In this document: positions 24,303-32,106 of the stretch, one piece after another
How the letters are laid out: each line of letters begins with the position of its first letter
How positions within the stretch are numbered: the first letter of the stretch is position 1
Source: an uncultured Litoreibacter sp.
GTDB lineage: Bacteria > Pseudomonadota > Alphaproteobacteria > Rhodobacterales > Rhodobacteraceae
DNA length: 64,000 nt
NCBI GenBank assembly: GCA_947501685.1
Contig: CANMWQ010000001.1
Span: 682,001 to 746,000, forward strand
Reading direction: 5' to 3'
Notes under the pieces: model-generated
Database searches by the model: none
Seen by the model: only the letters and a program-made list of their open reading frames with translations
Told to the model about the DNA's origin: nothing
Program-made: the position numbers and the translations under genes

Positions 24303-25490
24303 TTAGCGGCTCAAAAGGCGCATGCCACGGTCAATGCCGTTCAAGGTCATGGGCACCATGCGGTCCGCACCGAAAATGCTTTGGATCATCTGGGTGGATT
24401 GGGTGTGCCGCCAATAGCGTTCATCGAGCGGGTTGATCCACAGGTTTGACGGCCATTGGTCGCGCGCGCGCCGCAGCCAGACCTCGCCAGCTTCGGCGTT
24501 CCAATGCTCATTCGCACCGCCCGGATAGGCGACCTCGTAAGGGCTCATGGAGGCGTCGCCCACAAAGATAGATTTATAATCCGGCCCGAAGGTGCGCAGC
24601 AATTCCCAGGTTTCGATCTGCTCGGACCAGCGGCGTTTGTTGTCGGTCCAGACGCCCTCGTAGAGGCAGTTGTGAAAATAGTAGTGCTTGAGGTGTTTGA
24701 ACTCCGTTTTGGCAGCAGAGAACAGCTCTTCGACGAGCTTGATATGCGGGTCCATTGAGCCGCCGACGTCCAGAAACAGCACTACTTTGACCGCGTTGCG
24801 CCGCTCGGGCCGAGTTTTGACGTCGAGATAGCCGTTCTCCGCGGTGGCGCGGATGGTGCCGCTGAGGTCAAGCTCGTCGGCGGCGCCATCCCGCGCCCAA
24901 CGGCGCAGGCGTTTCAGGGCCACTTTGATGTTGCGGGTGCCTAGCTCCGTATTGCCGTCGAGGTCGCGAAACTCGCGCTTGTCCCAGACTTTGACGGCGC
25001 GCTGATGGCGGCTTTCATGCTGCCCGATGCGCACGCCCTCGGGGTTGTAGCCGTAAGCCCCAAACGGTGACGTGCCCGCCGTGCCGATCCACTTGCTGCC
25101 GCCCTGATGGCGCTTTTCCTGCTCTTTGAGGCGCTGTTTGAGCGTCTCCATCAGCTTGTCAAACCCGCCCAAAGCCTCGATCTCGGCCCGTTCTTCCGCG
25201 CTGAGATGCTTTTCGGCGAGCTTTTCGATCCAGTCCTGAGGGATGTCCACGGCCTCCAGCATCTCGCCCGCGTCGATATGCTCTAACCCTTCAAAAGTGG
25301 CGGCGAAGGCGCGGTCGAACCGGTCGAGATGGCGCTCGTCTTTGACCATTGTGGTGCGGGCAAAATAGTAAAACCCGTCCAGATCATAGGTCACCAGCCC
25401 GGCGCGCAGCCCCTCAAGGAAAGACAGATATTCACGCAAGGAGACCGGAAGTTTCGCGCCGCGCAGGTTCTCAAAGAAGCGCAGAAACAT
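24303..25490 (-). CDS. VWA domain protein (CoxE-like)
   Basis: The 395-residue protein has a helical N-terminal region and a C-terminal von Willebrand A domain of the CoxE type. The MIDAS metal motif is VVLFLDVGGSMDPH near residue 245 (DxGxS), and the later acidic site is in TFGPDYKSIFVGDASMSPYEV near residue 318. Such proteins work with MoxR AAA+ ATPases to insert metal ions or assemble complexes. A MoxR gene lies 2 kb upstream at the head of the same minus-strand run, so the two are likely partners. In Rhodobacterales this pair is common and without a proven target. Confidence 0.9.
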   Translation of the reverse strand: MFLRFFENLRGAKLPVSLREYLSFLEGLRAGLVTYDLDGFYYFARTTMVKDERHLDRFDRAFAATFEGLEHIDAGEMLEAVDIPQDWIEKLAEKHLSAEERAEIEALGGFDKLMETLKQRLKEQEKRHQGGSKWIGTAGTSPFGAYGYNPEGVRIGQHESRHQRAVKVWDKREFRDLDGNTELGTRNIKVALKRLRRWARDGAADELDLSGTIRATAENGYLDVKTRPERRNAVKVVLFLDVGGSMDPHIKLVEELFSAAKTEFKHLKHYYFHNCLYEGVWTDNKRRWSEQIETWELLRTFGPDYKSIFVGDASMSPYEVAYPGGANEHWNAEAGEVWLRRARDQWPSNLWINPLDERYWRHTQSTQMIQSIFGADRMVPMTLNGIDRGMRLLSR

Positions 25491-25496
25491 CTGAGG

Positions 25497-25667
25497 TCAG
25501 ACCGCTTGGCGGGCCACAAAGATGGCCACGAAAAGAGCGACGAACCCAAAAGCCACGCCATAGCCAACCGCATATTGCGCGATGTCCTTCTTGTTGCCGC
25601 CGCGGCGGGCCATGACGGTGCCGCCGACAATAGCGCCCAGCAAAGCCCCGATCAGAAAGCCAGTCAT
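25497..25667 (-). CDS. Small two-helix membrane protein in the MoxR-VWA run
   Basis: The 56-residue product has two hydrophobic helices (MTGFLIGALLGAIVGGTVM and YGVAFGFVALFVAIFVA) linked by a basic turn RRGGNKKDI. It sits six bases from the VWA start and nine bases from the upstream gene's stop, all on the same strand. It is too short for standard calling. I recognise no family; a membrane adaptor role with the MoxR-VWA pair is possible but only inferred from position. Confidence 0.65.
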   Translation of the reverse strand: MTGFLIGALLGAIVGGTVMARRGGNKKDIAQYAVGYGVAFGFVALFVAIFVARQAV

Positions 25668-25676
25668 TTCAGTGTC

Positions 25677-27056
25677 TTATCCTTGCCTTGGGGTCAGCGC
25701 GCTGATCTCGCTCAGCCGCGCACGCACATTTGCATCCGAACCAAATCCATAGCGGCCCCAGCCCAGCGCGTCCAGCCGAACCGCCCGTGCCTCATCGCCG
25801 CGCCCCATCGCGTCAAGGGCCTGTGCCTTGATCATAAGCAGGGTCGCCAAAAGGGCCGCGTTTTCCCCGTTGCGCGCGGCTGGGATGGCCTCATCGGTCA
25901 TTTTGACGGCCGTCTCATACTGCCCCGATGACAGCGCAAAGGCGGCCATTTGCGTGGCCACATGCGCGGCCTGCACCGAACTGCCGTAGAGCTCGCGGTA
26001 GAGCCTGCCCGATTCCACGAAGGAAGAGATCGCAAGCTGTGGTTTCTGGCCCAACGTCACCCGGCCTTGCACGAAAAGCGAGAAGGCGAGGCGGTTGTCG
26101 GTCCATCCCTCTACCTGCGCGATGCGCACGGCCTCCGCCGCCAATTCCGCGCGTTTGGCGGGCGGGACACGCGGGCCCAAGGCCTGCGTGATTGTCTGGT
26201 TCCACGCCTGCGGCGTTGCGGACACGACCCCTTGGGCGCCTTTCTGCCCGGCAGGGTTGATCCGCGCAAACAAGGCCGGAAGCGCTGCGCGGGCCTCCGC
26301 GCGGGACATGCCGTTGCGCAGCTCGGGCGCGTAATAGGCCCGCAGGATCAGCATGTCGAACCCGGTCAGGACGGTGTGGAAATTGTCGTCGTTGAAGATC
26401 GAATTTGGCAGCCGATACAGATCATTGAGCGGCCCCAAAGCCTGCGCCACCTCTTCATGCAGGCAATCGCGCACCTCTTGCGGAGAGACGTCGGACGGAA
26501 TGATGATCGTGGCGCGTTTGCGTTGAGCCAGTTTGGACCAATCCGTGCTGCCCCGGTTGCGGTTCTTGCGAAACTCTTTCCATCCGGAGACATTTGGCAC
26601 CACGAAACACGCGGCCTGCGGCACGGCGCGTTGCAGCGCTTTGCGCGGCACCGGATCGATGATGATCTCGGCATCTTCACCCGGCTTAGCACGGGCGATG
26701 TCGATCCCGGCCTCCCGACGCAGCCGGATAATCAGTTGCGACAGATCGAACTCAAGGCTGGCTGGCGCACGGCCAATCACGCCGACCCGCACGGGGCCGC
26801 TAAACCGTGTCATGAAGGGCAGGGCGCGCCCGCTTTCCATCTGAAAGGACAGCTCCAGAAAATCCTCGACCAGCTCCGCGTTGGAGCGCGCGCTGGGGGC
26901 CGCTTCACGTGCGGAAAAGCTTTTCATCGGCGGCAGGTCCGGGCTTTGCGCCGCGCGCGAGGCCACTTCGCTCAACGAGGAGGGAGCACAGGCTGCCAGC
27001 CCCATGACGGATGCCAGAAGCACAGAACGCAGAATCAGAGACCTTGGACGACGCAT
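25677..27056 (-). CDS. DUF2927 domain lipoprotein
   Basis: The 459-residue protein begins with a lipoprotein signal (SVLLASVMGLAAC, lipid on Cys23). The central region contains the DUF2927 hallmark DCLHEEVAQALGPLNDLYRLPNS near residues 197-219, where HEE plus the following aspartate looks like a degenerate zinc-protease site. The C-terminal 170 residues are helical and TPR-like. It is probably anchored to a membrane on the periplasmic side. It lies between the GNAT and small membrane genes with gaps of under ten bases, so it shares their operon. The function is unknown. Confidence 0.85.
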   Translation of the reverse strand: MRRPRSLILRSVLLASVMGLAACAPSSLSEVASRAAQSPDLPPMKSFSAREAAPSARSNAELVEDFLELSFQMESGRALPFMTRFSGPVRVGVIGRAPASLEFDLSQLIIRLRREAGIDIARAKPGEDAEIIIDPVPRKALQRAVPQAACFVVPNVSGWKEFRKNRNRGSTDWSKLAQRKRATIIIPSDVSPQEVRDCLHEEVAQALGPLNDLYRLPNSIFNDDNFHTVLTGFDMLILRAYYAPELRNGMSRAEARAALPALFARINPAGQKGAQGVVSATPQAWNQTITQALGPRVPPAKRAELAAEAVRIAQVEGWTDNRLAFSLFVQGRVTLGQKPQLAISSFVESGRLYRELYGSSVQAAHVATQMAAFALSSGQYETAVKMTDEAIPAARNGENAALLATLLMIKAQALDAMGRGDEARAVRLDALGWGRYGFGSDANVRARLSEISALTPRQG

Positions 27057-27063
27057 TCGGCGC

Positions 27064-27516
27064 TTATACCCGCTTATATTTTATAAAGGGGGTTTTTTCG
27101 CCAACGCGATCATAGAGCTGCCGGGCTGTTGCATTGAAATCCTGCGTCAGCCAGTAAACGCTTGGCGCACCCGCCACGTCCGCCGCCGCATAGACCCCTT
27201 CAATCAGCGCCCGTCCGGCCCCGGTACCCCGAATATTGGGGTCAACATAGAGGTCTTGCAGGTAGCAGGTGTTTTCAACCGTCCAGCCATGACGGTGAAA
27301 CAGATAATGCGTCAGGCCGACCAGCTTGCCGTCCAATTCGGCCACCAAACCACTGAAATCCTGCGGGTCGTCGCCCATCAGCCGGGCAAAGTAGATGTCA
27401 TAAATCTCGGGCTGCAATTCGGTTTCATAATAGGCCAGATAGCCCGTCCAAAGCCTGCCCCATTCCGGGCGGTCAGAGGCGGCAAGAGGCCGTATGAGTG
27501 GCTTAGACGCGGTCAC
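27064..27516 (-). CDS. GNAT family N-acetyltransferase
   Basis: The 150-residue protein shows the GNAT core: the N-terminal IRPLAASDRPEWGRLWTGY, strand 4 YLQDLYVDPNIRGTGAGRALIEG with the acetyl-CoA loop RGTGAGR near residues 97-103, and the C-terminal YWLTQDFNATARQLYDRVGEKTPFIKYKR. This C-terminus is like that of diamine and small-molecule acetyltransferases. I chose the GTG start eight bases after the MoxR stop; an ATG 15 codons further upstream would overlap moxR by 38 bases. The acetyl acceptor is unknown. Confidence 0.85.
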   Translation of the reverse strand: MTASKPLIRPLAASDRPEWGRLWTGYLAYYETELQPEIYDIYFARLMGDDPQDFSGLVAELDGKLVGLTHYLFHRHGWTVENTCYLQDLYVDPNIRGTGAGRALIEGVYAAADVAGAPSVYWLTQDFNATARQLYDRVGEKTPFIKYKRV

Positions 27517-27523
27517 AATGACC

Positions 27524-28363
27524 CTACCTTTGCGACCGGGCCATAAAGGCCAGCCGCTCAAACAAATGCACGTCCTGCTCGTTTTTCAGCAAAGCACCAT
27601 GCAGCTTGGGCAGCGCATTGGCTCCGTCACGTTTCAGATCGCTTGGCTCCAAATCCTCCGCTAAAAGCAGTTTGAGCCAGTCCAGCACTTCTGAGGTGGA
27701 TGGTTTTTTCTTCAGCCCCGGCGTGTCGCGGATCTCGAAAAACTCTGTCAGGGCGGTAGTCAGAAGTGCGGGTTTGATGCCCGGATGATGCACCTCCACG
27801 ATCTGGCGGAGCGTGTCGATATCAGGAAATTTGATATAGTGGAAAAAGCAGCGGCGCAGAAAGGCGTCGGGCAGCTCTTTTTCATTGTTCGAGGTGATGA
27901 TCACGATGGGCCGGTTCCGGGCCTTGATGGTCTCCCCGGTTTCGTAGACATGGAACTCCATCCGGTCGAGCTCTTGCAGCAGGTCATTCGGAAACTCGAT
28001 ATCCGCCTTGTCCACCTCGTCGATCAACAAAACCTTGCGCTCATCTGCCTCGAAGGCCTGCCACAGCTTGCCCTTGCGAATGTAATTCTTGACGTCATGC
28101 ACGCGGCTGTCGCCCAGCTGGCTGTCCCGCAGCCGTGATACGGCGTCATATTCGTAAAGCCCTTGCTGCGCCTTGGTGGTGGATTTGACATGCCACTCGA
28201 TCATCTCAAGCCCAAGGGCGGCCGAGACCTGCCGCGCGAGCTCTGTTTTGCCGGTGCCGGGCTCGCCCTTGACCAGTAAAGGACGCTCCAGCGCCACGGA
28301 GGCATTTACGGCCACGGTCAGGTCCTCGGTGGCGACGTAAGATTTGGTGCCAGTGAATTTCAT
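27524..28363 (-). CDS. MoxR family AAA+ ATPase
   Basis: The 279-residue ATPase has Walker A GEPGTGKTELARQ near residues 33-45, Walker B VLLIDEVDKADIEFPNDLLQELD near residues 92-115, and sensor 1 PIVIITSNNEKELPDAFLRRC with the arginine finger. MoxR proteins act as chaperones with VWA partners. The start chosen (MKFTGTKSYVATED) is the usual N-terminus; an ATG 20 codons earlier adds unconserved residues. The gene is divergent from dksA and opens the run MoxR-GNAT-DUF2927-small membrane protein-VWA. Confidence 0.93.
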   Translation of the reverse strand: MKFTGTKSYVATEDLTVAVNASVALERPLLVKGEPGTGKTELARQVSAALGLEMIEWHVKSTTKAQQGLYEYDAVSRLRDSQLGDSRVHDVKNYIRKGKLWQAFEADERKVLLIDEVDKADIEFPNDLLQELDRMEFHVYETGETIKARNRPIVIITSNNEKELPDAFLRRCFFHYIKFPDIDTLRQIVEVHHPGIKPALLTTALTEFFEIRDTPGLKKKPSTSEVLDWLKLLLAEDLEPSDLKRDGANALPKLHGALLKNEQDVHLFERLAFMARSQR

Positions 28364-28548
28364 AAGTCTTTCAAACCTCTGTGGGGCGGAGCTCTGCGGG
28401 GCCCGGCTCTGTTCAATTTCCATTCATAGCGGCCCTTATCTGCGTGACAAGAGCGGGACGTTTCGTTAGATGGACGGCATTGACGGTGAAGAGCGGCGGT
28501 CCGAGTCGGGGGCCAAACGTCGCTTAAACAGTTTAGGGAGTTTAGGGG

Positions 28549-28971
28549 ATGAAAGCTGAAACATTCTTGCCAGATGACTATCGTCCGGCAGAAGACGAGC
28601 CATTCATGAATGAGCGCCAGACGGAGTATTTCCGTCGGAAGTTGCAAGATTGGCGTCAGTCTATTCTGGACGAAACCAACCTGACCATCGAAGGCATGCA
28701 GGAAGGCACACGCAACATTCCCGACGTGGCCGACCGCGCCTCGGAAGAAACCGACCGCGCGCTTGAGCTGCGCACCCGGGACCGCCAGCGCAAGCTGATC
28801 TCCAAGATCGACGCCGCCATCCGCCGCATCGACGAGGGCGAATACGGCTATTGCAACGACACGGGCGAGCCGATTTCGCTCAAACGTCTGGACGCGCGCC
28901 CGATCGCAATGCTGAGCCTTGAGGCGCAGGAGCGTCACGAGCGCCGCGAAAAAGTCCATCGCGACGACTGA
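28549..28971 (+). CDS. dksA: RNA polymerase-binding protein DksA (one-cysteine type)
   Basis: DksA binds in the RNA polymerase secondary channel and with ppGpp adjusts transcription of rRNA and biosynthetic genes. The 140-residue protein has the coiled coil (ADRASEETDRALELRTRDRQRKL, with the acidic tip residues) and the C-terminal RLDARP block. Of the four zinc-binding cysteines of E. coli DksA only Cys102 remains (YCNDTGEPISLKRLDARPIAMLS), as in the Rhodobacter sphaeroides protein, so zinc binding and thiol sensing are probably lost. Two AGTTTAGGG words in tandem just before the ATG both contain ribosome-site sequence. A terminator follows. Confidence 0.95.
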   Translation: MKAETFLPDDYRPAEDEPFMNERQTEYFRRKLQDWRQSILDETNLTIEGMQEGTRNIPDVADRASEETDRALELRTRDRQRKLISKIDAAIRRIDEGEYGYCNDTGEPISLKRLDARPIAMLSLEAQERHERREKVHRDD

Positions 28972-28995
28972 CGCAATGCCAAGAATTCTGAAAGT

Positions 28996-29020
28996 GCCGG
29001 GCCCATCGCCCGGCCTTTTC
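28996..29020 (+). terminator. Rho-independent terminator after dksA
   Basis: GCCGGGC and GCCCGGC form a perfect 7-bp stem with loop CCATC, followed by CTTTTC, 24 bases after the stop codon. Confidence 0.8.
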
Positions 29021-29037
29021 ATTTAAAAGCTCATGGA

Positions 29038-29634
29038 ATGCTAAGTTTCGCCGCCGCAGTCTTTTTGCTGATCATCACCCCGGGGCCGGGTGTGTTGTCG
29101 CTGGCAGGTGTCGGCGCGGCTTACGGGTTCCGTGCGGGTCTGCGCTATTTCACGGGGCTCTTTATCGGCACCAACCTGGTCGCCTTGGCCGTGGTCACCG
29201 GATTGGCCGCACTTATCTTGGCCAGCACCACAATCCGCACCGGGCTGATGATCGCCTCCACCGCCTATCTGCTCTATCTGGCCTATAAGATCGCGACCGC
29301 GGGCAGCCGCATCGGCTTTACCGCCGCAAGCAGACAGCCGGGCATTCGCGACGGGGTGGCGTTGCAACTGATCAACCCCAAAGCCTATGTCGTGAACACC
29401 ACACTGTTCTCAGGGTTTGCCTTCCTGCCGGGCTCTTACGCCGCCGAGGTGACGCTCAAAGTGCTGATCTCAAACGTAATTTGGGTCAGCCTGCATTTCC
29501 TGTGGCTCTGGGTCGGCGCGCGCATCAAGGCGATGAACCTCGCGCCCGGCACACAGCGGATCATCAACATTTTCATGGCCTGCGCCATGCTGGCAGTCGT
29601 GGCATTGGCGCTCTGGAGCTCAGCCAAAGCCTGA
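29038..29634 (+). CDS. LysE family translocator
   Basis: The 198-residue protein has the six-helix LysE/RhtB layout of amino-acid exporters: N-terminal VFLLIITPGPGVLSLAGVGAAYGFRAG with the family's TPGP motif, and NPKAYVVNTTLFSGFAFLP at the fourth helix. Members export lysine, homoserine, threonine or other small amino acids. It starts 17 bases after the dksA terminator and has no operon partner. The substrate is not deducible. Confidence 0.9.
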   Translation: MLSFAAAVFLLIITPGPGVLSLAGVGAAYGFRAGLRYFTGLFIGTNLVALAVVTGLAALILASTTIRTGLMIASTAYLLYLAYKIATAGSRIGFTAASRQPGIRDGVALQLINPKAYVVNTTLFSGFAFLPGSYAAEVTLKVLISNVIWVSLHFLWLWVGARIKAMNLAPGTQRIINIFMACAMLAVVALALWSSAKA

Positions 29635-29641
29635 TCCCCAT

Positions 29642-29690
29642 CATTGCTTCAAAAATACTCCGGGGAGCGCGAGGGGCAGAGCCCCTCGTT
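29642..29690 (-). repeat. Dispersed intergenic repeat, copy 6 (minus orientation)
   Basis: On the minus strand the hairpin GAGGGGC-TCT-GCCCCTC is followed by CCCCGGAGTATTTTTGAAGC. It matches copy 7 almost base for base in the tail, including GAAGCAATGATGGGG. The 90 bases up to the xth stop contain a further imperfect hairpin and no gene. Confidence 0.75.
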
Positions 29691-29788
29691 AAACTCTTCA
29701 GCGCGAGGGGATCGTCTTTGTCCGCCATTGGTCCGAGGACAATGGGCGATGCCCCTCGCCATCGCGGCGACGCAGTCGGCGCAAACCC

Positions 29789-30571
29789 TTAAAGCTGCAA
29801 CTCGACCCAGACGGGCACGTGGTCTGACGGCTTCTCGCGGCCCCGGATTTCATAGTCAATCTTGCAGTCCCGCAGGCAATCCGCCGCTTGCGGTGACAAG
29901 AGCAGGTGGTCGATCCGAATGCCGTCATTCTTGTTCCACGCGCCGGCCTGATAATCCCAGAATGAGAACTGTTCAGGCTGCTGGTTGCAGGCGCGGAACG
30001 CATCGGTGAAGCCTAGGTTTAGGATGCGCCGGAAGGCGGCACGGCTCTCCGGGCGGAACAGGGCGTCATCCATCCAGGCAGAGGGGCGTTTGGCGTCTTC
30101 AGCTTGCGGAATGATGTTGTAATCCCCTGCCATCATCGTGGGGATCTCTTCGGCCAGTAGGTCCTGGGCACGGGCGCGCAGCCGCTCCATCCAGGCCAGT
30201 TTGTAGTCATATTTCGGCCCCGGCGCAGGGTTGCCGTTGGGCAAGTAGAGCCCGCAAATACGGATCGGTTTTTCGTCTCCCATCACCAGAGCCTCGATCC
30301 AGCGCGCCTGTTCATCACTGTCATCTCCGGGCAGGCCGCGGCGGACGTCTTCCAACGGCAGTTTCGACAGGATCGCCACACCGTTGAAGCTTTTTTGTCC
30401 ATGCGTTTCAACGATATAGCCCATGTCTTCAAAGAGCTCGCGGGGGAAAGCCTCGTCGACGGATTTGATCTCTTGCAAAACCACCACATCGGGCTCCGCC
30501 TCTTTCAGCCAATCGGGCAGCGCGTTGATGCGGGCCTTGATGCCGTTGATGTTGAAGGTTGCGATTTTCAT
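29789..30571 (-). CDS. xth: Exodeoxyribonuclease III
   Basis: The 260-residue enzyme is an AP endonuclease/3'-exonuclease of the ExoIII family used in base-excision repair. Motifs include KIATFNINGIKAR at the N-terminus (asparagine near residue 7), LQEIKS with the metal-binding glutamate near residue 34, GLYLPNGNP, AGDYNIIP near residue 150 and SDHVPVWVEL at the C-terminus with the catalytic histidine. The inner ATG was preferred to a GTG four codons upstream because GAGGTG precedes it well. It is monocistronic or follows the next gene upstream by 39 bases. Confidence 0.95.
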   Translation of the reverse strand: MKIATFNINGIKARINALPDWLKEAEPDVVVLQEIKSVDEAFPRELFEDMGYIVETHGQKSFNGVAILSKLPLEDVRRGLPGDDSDEQARWIEALVMGDEKPIRICGLYLPNGNPAPGPKYDYKLAWMERLRARAQDLLAEEIPTMMAGDYNIIPQAEDAKRPSAWMDDALFRPESRAAFRRILNLGFTDAFRACNQQPEQFSFWDYQAGAWNKNDGIRIDHLLLSPQAADCLRDCKIDYEIRGREKPSDHVPVWVELQL

Positions 30572-30610
30572 GCCGGTTTTCACCTCTGGGGCCCGTTGCG
30601 CAGATACCGC

Positions 30611-31336
30611 TCAAGTATCGCGCGAAGCGCCACCCGGGGCAAGGGCCGCCTCCAGCCAGAGCGCGTCGATCTCGCGCAGCTTGGCGGCGTCAAACCGCTC
30701 TTGCTCCAGCCAGTAGCGCCCCGACGGCACGACATAGCCCAGCGACACTTCCCTTTGCCGCGCGCGTTCAGACAGCTTTGCGTCATAGGGCAGGGGCTTT
30801 GCCGATGTGGCGCGCTTGAGCGTGGCCCTTGGGAAAATCAGTCTGCTTTCTTCCTGCGACAGGTTCACCACCGCGCAGCCTTGCATGGCCGCAGAGATCA
30901 TCAGCCGGGCGGATTTGGCCTCCAGCGACTGTAAGCTCACATCGGGCCGCAATGGATCGGCGGTGCCCGTCCCGTAAAAATGCGTTTGCGCCGTGTCATA
31001 TGTCAGATCGCAGCCCATAAAGGCCAAGACGCGGGGCCGGTGGGTGTGGAGCGCCCAATAGCCTGCCGTAAATGCCATGGTCCCGCCGGCGTAGACAAAA
31101 CCGCCATATTCATTCTGAGCGTGCACATACTCATCGGCAGTGACAAGGCGTTGGCCTTTTGCCAGAGCGGTTGGGCGGCGGACCTCGGGGAAGTCCTCGG
31201 GAAAGATCAGGCTGTCCCAATCGGGGCGGACAGCAAAGGCGTTGTTGATCGCAAGGATATGGTCAATATGGTCGCGCGACCAGTCGCGGGCCTGCACGAC
31301 ATTCGGGCCGCTGCCAAGGATCAGGGTGGTCGACAT
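30611..31336 (-). CDS. Hypothetical protein, possible MptE/DUF115-like Rossmann fold
   Basis: The 241-residue protein begins MSTTLILGSGPNVVQAR, a glycine-rich turn after a first strand, and contains HILAINNAFAVRPDWDSLIF, YAGGTMAFTAGYWALHTHRP and VLAFMGCDLTYDTAQTHFYG. This layout resembles DUF115/MptE-like and motility-accessory proteins that handle nucleotide-sugar or sialic-acid-like substrates, but the likeness is only to the fold. No signal peptide. It shares strand with xth. The function is open; a glycan-linked role is one possibility. Confidence 0.55.
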   Translation of the reverse strand: MSTTLILGSGPNVVQARDWSRDHIDHILAINNAFAVRPDWDSLIFPEDFPEVRRPTALAKGQRLVTADEYVHAQNEYGGFVYAGGTMAFTAGYWALHTHRPRVLAFMGCDLTYDTAQTHFYGTGTADPLRPDVSLQSLEAKSARLMISAAMQGCAVVNLSQEESRLIFPRATLKRATSAKPLPYDAKLSERARQREVSLGYVVPSGRYWLEQERFDAAKLREIDALWLEAALAPGGASRDT

Positions 31337-31458
31337 TGAAGGGCTCTCCTGACCGCCAAACTGGCCGACGGCCAGCAGATTGTTGCCAAATCTGTGTTAA
31401 ATCAGGATGATAGGGCTGATTGTGTCAAAAACGAGGATTTTGCCACATTTCTGCCTCA

Positions 31459-31481
31459 ATCCTATGTTTTGCGCGTAGGAT
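31459..31481. promoter_or_regulatory. Inverted repeat ATCCTA-N11-TAGGAT before a small lipoprotein gene
   Basis: Perfect 6-bp arms followed by the AT-rich AATAATAAAAAATTG lie 28 bases before the lipoprotein start. It could be an operator overlapping the promoter or a small 5' UTR hairpin. The rest of 31337-31458 shows nothing recognisable. Confidence 0.3.
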
Positions 31482-31508
31482 AATAATAAAAAATTGTATG
31501 AGGCAGTC

Positions 31509-31700
31509 ATGCACAAAGCAGCAATCCTCGCCAGTCTGGTGGGTCTTATCGTGATCACGGCTTGCGGTGTTCCACCGGAAGAAGATGTCGCAACCCAGTC
31601 CGAATTCAAACCTTTGGGGCAGGCCTATTTTGTACCTGTCGCTCCAGAAGATCTGGCGCAATCAGAGGCCTGGGCCGAGGTTGTCAAAGAATACAACTAA
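31509..31700 (+). CDS. Small lipoprotein, unknown function
   Basis: The 63-residue product has a lipoprotein signal peptide (AAILASLVGLIVITAC, lipid on Cys19) and a short acidic mature part ending EVVKEYN. GAGG six bases before the ATG is the ribosome site. Its stop lies six bases from the stop of the convergent IscA-like gene. No family is recognised; such short lipoproteins are usually annotated as hypothetical. Confidence 0.6.
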   Translation: MHKAAILASLVGLIVITACGVPPEEDVATQSEFKPLGQAYFVPVAPEDLAQSEAWAEVVKEYN

Positions 31701-31706
31701 GCCGAA

Positions 31707-32036
31707 CTACATCGAGAATGATGTGCCACACCCGCAAGAGGAGGTGGCATTCGGGTTGTCGATCACAAACCGCGCGCCGATCAGCTCTTCGGTGAAATCG
31801 ATCACGGCATTCTCAAGAAACGGCAGGGACACGCTGTCGACCACGACCTTCTGGCCGTCTTTTTCCAGCACCAGATCATCGTCAGACGGCGCGTCGAGCT
31901 TGATCTCATACTGAAACCCCGAACACCCGCCGCCTTCCACAGCCACGCGCAGCGCGTGGCCTTCGGCATCGGCGCCAATCTCTGCAAGCCGCGCAAAGGC
32001 GCGGTCGGTGACTTTTGGGGGCAGGGCGAGTTGCAT
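31707..32036 (-). CDS. HesB/IscA family iron-sulfur cluster carrier (ErpA-like)
   Basis: The 109-residue A-type carrier passes Fe-S clusters to apoproteins. The three conserved cysteines are present: GGGCSGFQY near residue 38 and SSCGCGTSF near residues 101-103, about 62 residues apart as is usual. Length is that of ErpA/IscA. No isc or suf genes are near; it is divergent from dgt, with a 70-base shared promoter region. Confidence 0.92.
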   Translation of the reverse strand: MQLALPPKVTDRAFARLAEIGADAEGHALRVAVEGGGCSGFQYEIKLDAPSDDDLVLEKDGQKVVVDSVSLPFLENAVIDFTEELIGARFVIDNPNATSSCGCGTSFSM

Positions 32037-32106
32037 GTCATCTCTCGTAACTGGTGTGCCTTCAATGTAGGGTGGTCGCGGGACAAGAACAAGAAGAGGC
32101 AGCCTG

